NCBI GenBank assembly: GCA_025093985.1
Contig: JACAAK010000008.1
Location: forward strand, 1,984,001 to 2,048,000
Origin: Calvatia gigantea
Taxonomy: Eukaryota; Basidiomycota; Agaricomycetes; Agaricales; Lycoperdaceae
Reading direction: 5' to 3'
DNA length: 64,000 bases
Part shown: one piece after another, positions 58,964-64,000 of the stretch
How the letters are laid out: every line of letters starts with the position of its first letter
Numbering within the stretch: the stretch's first letter is position 1
The notes under the pieces: generated by a model
Databases searched by the model: none
The model's input: only the letters and a program-made list of their open reading frames with translations
What the model was told of the DNA's origin: nothing
Position numbers and translations under genes: made by a program

Positions 58964-61542
58964 TTAATGGAATGCAGCACTATACAAAAACACCGCTTCC
59001 CCACTCAACCCATTTCCGTGACTTGTCGTCCAGTCGCCATTCCCTACATACGTAGCGAGCGGACCACTCATTGTAGGAATACTAGGCAGCCCATCATACG
59101 GCGAGAACCGTCTCATCTGACTGCTGTCAAGTGCAGGTGGGTAGAGCACACTGTAAAGTCATGCCCGTTTCTTGACGGATGTGGTCGAGTTGCTGGAGGG
59201 TCTCTGGAGTTTCCACGGGATTACCGGCGAACGAGATGCGGCATTTGCGGAGGTGGGCGAGTTTAGGGTTGTTGTCCTCAAGACGAGACTCCGCGAAGGC
59301 AGACGTGGATGCAGACGGCTGCGGTACGCTTAAGGAGGTTGAGGGTCCAGGGAGCGGCACTTTGGATGAGGATGGTTGTGGTTGTGGTGAAGACGCCGAT
59401 TCAGAAGGGTTAAGTTCGAGTGTAGACTCGGCGAGTGATGAACGTGAGCGGAGAAACGCGAGCATCGTCGCGTCGGCGAAGTAAGCTCCGCAGCATTCAA
59501 ATACCTCTAATTGAGGGCACAAGACGTCAAGAGTGCTCCCATTAACGAGTTCGCCGAATGGGTTGGTGTCTGGATCTTCGTTCCGCAGCTCGCGCCTTAC
59601 CTTTTCCACCAAAGGATAAAGGCATTGGCGGGAGCGAAGGTGTGTACAAACTTCCTATGTCGGTATCCTGCCCACCTAAGCTGGATTCATCATCGCTGGT
59701 GTAGAGTTGGGGGTAGGGCTCAACCGCCGGACTCAGAACTGGAGCAATTAGGGATTCCGCTGCTGGGGGATCCGCCTCTGCAGGTTCTCCGCCGTTATTG
59801 CCCCCATCAGAGGGATTAGAATTATTGTCGAGTTGAGACGCGGGAGGAGAAGGAGAAGGATTGAGGGGAGACTGCAGCGGGGATGGCTGTGGCAACATTA
59901 ATGGGTGGTACGGCTCCAGAATACTCTCAACGTCAGTTCCTGCACTTGATCGCGCAGTATCCGGACCACCATCATCAGTATCAGCGTTGTCCACGAGGTA
60001 CTGGCTTGGAATAAACCTCTTTAAATTCCGGTTTCCAAACACGAATGGACTCCCCCAACGCATGGCGCTCGCCGCATGAGGAGGAGTCCAACTCGATGCT
60101 GTCAACGTATCCGTCCACAGGGCCAACCTCTTCAAGTCAGGCATGAGCGAAAGACACTTCATCACATCCATCTCGGTGATATATGTTGCATCCAGTTCGA
60201 ATTCCTCGATAGGCTCCTTTGATTGGCGAATTAGCATAGCGAGGGGAATGTGGATTTCTTTTCGGGTATTGTTGTAGTCCGTGCCTAGGCTATATCTCGT
60301 GCTTGCACTACGTCGGAATTTGATGCGGCGAAGGGAGGGGGCAATTATGTGGTGGAAGAAGGGTGATGTGTCGACTGTGCTACCGGATTCTGTCACGGAT
60401 AGTCCTTGTAGTTTTTTCATTGTCACTTTTGGCAGCCCATATTCGCCGTTCGGAAGAGGTGAGAATCCAGCGAGAGATATTTGAACACTGAAGTATTCCA
60501 GATTGGGACATAGTGAAAGTAGGGCAAGCGTTTCTGTGATGGAGAGCCCTTTGATGGCTTGCCAGGAGTTCGTCGTCCCGGCAAGGTTGAGTTCTACAAG
60601 CCGACTCCACCTCAGTGGAAGGCGTAAAATGTGCGGGTCAAATTGGACCAACGATACAGATCGCAAGTTCAGTGCTCTCAATAGCCCACATTCCCTCCCA
60701 TACCCTAAATCTGGGGAATCCGGCCGACTGGGATATCCCACCGCACAATCCAGGTAAATATTCTCGAGCAGAGGTACATCTGACTCTCGTACTCGAGGCC
60801 AGAAACTACTCCAGGCCTGATGGGAAGAGGACAGACGTAATGATTTCCATCTCTGTGCGAATGGGACAATGGCATCGAGGTAGAAGTCCCCCGAAGTTGC
60901 TCCGCCAACAGTGTCATAGTGCGAATTGAATAGGGATATAGAGAGTGGGCAAGGGTCAGATCTGGTGAGCCAAGCTACTATCCCTTGGACGCGTGTGGAA
61001 TGGTAGCTTGTCTGTGGCGGAGGATACGGCGGAGCAGCGCCTCCCAAGTGTGGAGGGGGAGGGTCCATCGGGATGGCTATGTGGATCGCAGCCCATAATT
61101 TAGGCGTAGCAAGCACGATATCTCTCCACTGGCTACAGATTCTACCGAGGAGCACAGGAGCCTCCTTGTGGCTCATGACAGGGTTTCGATCCGTTGGCAG
61201 ACAATACATGAAGATTCTCTGGAGGACGTCCGGAGGGAGGCGGCGCACTGGGGAGAGGAGCGCTTGGTGCGTTTTGAGGTGCTCACTTAGATCCTCTTTC
61301 TCTTTGAGCAGCTTTTCCAGTTGCGCTTGAATTCCTTCGATTTCGCTTGTGATGGTGTGGAGTTTCTGGTTGGGTCCAGACAGAAGTCCCTTGATGACGA
61401 TGAGTTCATCATCCGTGGGGGCGTAGTTGCTGTTCAGCTTGTCGCTGAACGGGGACTCAATGTGCTCGATGGACTGGACCATGGGGTGCAAGCAAGTGAG
61501 ATGATTGCTGTGGTTGATAAAGGAGTTTAAACCGGGCGCCAA
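58964..61542 (-). CDS. F-box protein with LRR-like region
   Basis: A continuous frame of 666 codons (61542-59542) starts MAPGLNSFINHSNHLTCLHP. It has a short coiled coil (residues 45-93, LHTITSEIEGIQAQLEKLLK), then an F-box (about 96-145: SPVRRLPPDVLQRIFMYCLP, ICSQWRDIVLATPKLWAAIH). Leucine-rich repeat-like strands follow (WSRLVELNLAGTTNSW, LALLSLCPNLEYFSV, CLSLMPDLKRLALW) and then a Ser/Pro-rich insert. The first frame ends in a basic, unlikely tail, while family-like sequence continues in another frame at 59600-59127 (GELVNGSTLDVLCPQLEVFE, LAHLRKCRISFAGNPVETPE). A possible last part runs to 58964. A one-base shift near 59590-59610 is the simplest cause. F-box proteins recruit substrates to SCF ubiquitin ligases; this type is greatly expanded in mushroom genomes. 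Targets unknown. Confidence 0.75.
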
Positions 61543-61806
61543 TCGCTCTGAGGATTTGTTACCAAGTCATGGGTGTTAGGCGCCTCGTTGACAATAGAAT
61601 AAGATCGCAATCATTATGGGCACTCCACAGCCGGGTTTTCCAATTGTCAGACGCTTTCTGCGCAGCTATTTTTGGCTGCAACAAAGAAACTAAACCAGTT
61701 TCACCACAACATGCTTCGATCCATTAATCATTAATCAGCGCGGTGTCGAAAGCAAGTACCAAAGCGAGAGCACCCTTATTAATCTTAATCCCCTCGTTGG
61801 CTCTCG

Positions 61807-62720
61807 ATGTTATCCTCCCTGGTCAATCCCTATCGACAGCAACTACCCGCGTCAATTCACAGAATGAGTAAGAACGTTATGATCGTTGGAGGACACGGCC
61901 AGGTCTCCCTCCGTCTGGCTCGTCTCCTTTCTCCTTCTCACAACGTAACGTCAACAATTCGCACGGTCTCGGATGAGTCCGACATAACCTCTCTCGGATC
62001 CACTGTAAAGCCCCTCCTCATATCCCTTGAGGATGCGCCCGTAGAGGAATTCGCAGCTGCTTTTCAGAAGCAGGATGTTGTGTACTTTTGTGCAGGCGCT
62101 GGTGGGAAGGGTGGTGACGAAAGGACGAAAAAAGTGGATTTTGAGGGTGCCGTGAAGATTTTCGATGCAATCGAGCAGGTTGGCGACAGTGCGGAGGGGA
62201 GGCCGAGGTTAGTTTTAGTTTCCTCAATCGATGCGAGAGATCCGGAGAGAATCCCTGCACACTACGTACGGACTTTTTTTTTCCTGTTCCCACTCCGTTT
62301 TGACCGACCTGGCCGCACTAGAGTGAGCAGGACATTGAAGTTTCAAAGAAATATCGGGAAGCCTTGGGGACATATATTAAATGGAAATACGAAGCAGACA
62401 AGAATTTGGTAAAAAGGACTGCATTCAAGTGGACGATCGTTCGCCCCAGCGCTTTAAGGGACGAACCCGGCACGGGAAAGGTGCGTATTGGACGAACTCC
62501 CCTCAGGCCAGGTATTTCAGTAAGCACTATTTACTTGACGGGAAAGTAGACGTCACTAATGTCACTGCTGAAGAGGGACGACGTTGCAAAAACACTCGCT
62601 CTACTAGTCAACCGTGACGACGCGGCTGGGTTGGCTATTGACGTTATTGGAGGAGATACACCGGTTGAGGAGGCACTTGATGCATTCATTAAGAAGGGCG
62701 AGACGGACTTCATGGGCTGA
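61807..62720 (+). CDS. NAD(P)-binding atypical short-chain reductase (YwnB/NmrA-like)
   Basis: Three exons (61807-62265, 62322-62519, 62574-62720) join in phase to 267 codons. A second Met (61864, MSKNVMIVGGHGQ) may be the real start, giving 248 residues. The nucleotide-binding glycine loop is GGHGQVSLRLARLL directly after the first strand. Then come TSTIRTVSDES, DVVYFCAGAGGKGG, LVLVSSIDARDPERIPAHY, YIKWKYEADKNLVK (Tyr/Lys of the active region), FKWTIVRPSALRDEPGTGKV and ISRDDVAKTLALLVNRDDA, ending KKGETDFMG. This is the layout of small atypical SDRs (NAD(P)H-binding family 10). Substrate unknown; cytosolic. Intact. Confidence 0.83.
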
Positions 62721-64000
62721 TATATCATCAGTGTTCGCGTCAAGGCCGAGTTGTATTATTATGCGGTGATCAAATATTCAATGAGCGGCCCGACGAGTCT
62801 TTGTATTTCCACACACTAACAAGGGCTCAAGCTCAAGCCCAAGATTCAAAAGTCCCCAAGTATGATCCAACGTTTGGTGCATGCTACTGCGCTTGGATCG
62901 TAGAACAAATCAATGGAGTTTTATAACAGACATATCTTTGATTTAGGAGAGATTAGGGTAGTAGTTTTCATAGTGAACAATTTTTTCATTACTACTAAAG
63001 GGAGTCAACAGTTTCTATACACTTCCACTTCAAACCAGAAAAAATCAAGAGTCGGGGCATAATACTTCGAGCAAACCATCAGGTGCACCTTGCGCACCAC
63101 GGGAACGGACGAGCGACGACGGCTCTACGCCCGCAAATACAATTGCGCTCAGCGGTATGAGATCCTGGGAGTCCACGAATCGAAGCTTGTTGCTATGTTT
63201 TTGGCGTACATTCAACCTAAATTACGATTTAGGAAACACTGGTTCGGATAGCGAAAATAGACCCACATAGCAAGGACGGAGTTGCTGTACACTGGGAACT
63301 ATGTCAGGACACTCGATGCCAAGACGAGAACGACGAGGCTCACATCTCGTTACTGAAAACGTTACAGCAATGTACGTGAGGGTGTTATGTCGGGCTATAA
63401 ACTAAGTGGAACAGTCTGGCGAGTCAACGGTGGCAGAAGGCGGGAGACTTACGAGGACAATAACAAGAATGGAAGCAAAGCTACAAGGAAAAGAATAAGG
63501 TCAGTATCCGCACCACTCATCCGAATGCAGGAGCTCACGCCGTCAACAACCCGGTGGCAAGTGCATATCCAATCAGGTTTGCTACCAACTGATTGAATCG
63601 CCGACTGATGTAATTGGTTCCAATATTAAGTCTATGTTTGTGCAGCACGAAACACATCATAGAAGCGATGATGAGATCGATAACGGCGGAGGAACCGAAG
63701 GCAAGATATACAGCCCACTATCCACCCCCAACAGGTCAGACAATTTTCAAAAGCATTTTCTTACTAAACGTACCGCGAGGTCCCCGGGCAGACTCAAAAT
63801 GACCTTCACTTTGTGCCTGGGATTGACCAAACAATGAACATAAGCTTTGAGGTCATAACGGGTGGAACCACTCACAGCTGATAGCAACATACTGCCGGGC
63901 GGCCGCAAAGTTTTAGCTTTTGTCCGAAAACCCCGAGAATTTCTGTCCTTACCAGTTCCAATGGCTAAAACATTGAATTGTTATTATCATTCCCAGACCA
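62721..64000. other. Right end of window, no gene recognised
   Basis: Short plus-strand frames at 63387-63596 and 63614-63837 show no motif. No LTR or repeat recognised, apart from a single TTTTGTCCGAAAA near 63918 that resembles the motif at 7.1-7.7 kb. Confidence 0.4.

Noticed and set aside
59861..60079. Plus-strand frames within the F-box gene
   Set aside because: Antisense shadows of a continuous 666-codon frame with an F-box motif.

Overview
The window reads as nuclear DNA of a filamentous basidiomycete, most likely an Agaricomycete. Coding regions are broken by many 50-60 bp GT-AG introns. The gene families present fit that class: a NEO1-type flippase, NST1, a SUR7/PalI protein, an LRR/F-box protein, an LaeA-like methyltransferase, a PX-GH18 protein, a barwin-like secreted protein and fungal HNH_2 proteins. 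No tRNA, rRNA or CRISPR array was recognised.

Region 1 (1-10 kb) is a graveyard. It starts inside a Ty3/gypsy pol gene, whose probable LTR abuts a truncated HNH nuclease gene. Next come an inverted, frameshifted partial copy of the SUR7/PalI gene found at 11 kb, a GH30 gene that has lost its 3' half, and a decayed AP-1 beta-adaptin gene carrying a foreign segment. A second, fuller HNH gene follows.

Region 2 (10.9-25 kb) holds an intact SUR7/PalI gene, a small FGFGG-repeat gene and a GNAT gene (each with one apparent frameshift), a NEO1 P4-ATPase gene and an M28-like peptidase gene. The NEO1 gene is interrupted by 1655 bp built entirely from its own sequence (inverted copy, then direct copy, then a short direct copy), with a fold-back palindrome at 18766. 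Without this block the 16 exons join into an uninterrupted 1159-codon frame.

Region 3 (25.6-42 kb) holds the NST1 stress-response gene, a small unrecognised gene, a long imperfect hairpin, QCR2, a methyltransferase, and a family X DNA polymerase with a BRCT domain.

Region 4 (42-54 kb) holds a barwin/expansin-like secreted protein, an intact 569-residue fusion of a PX domain to a GH18 chitinase, and two tandem minus-strand paralogues of a secreted glycosidase-like protein. The second paralogue carries two frameshifts. Both have the same 10-bp palindrome about 375-380 bp upstream of the start.

Region 5 (54-64 kb) is a gene-poor 4.9 kb stretch, then an F-box gene and an NAD(P)-binding oxidoreductase. 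No single pathway unites the window. Its distinctive content is rearrangement and gene decay beside intact core genes, plus the PX-GH18 fusion and the paralogue pair. Exon borders were traced by eye from splice signals, reading frame and family knowledge.
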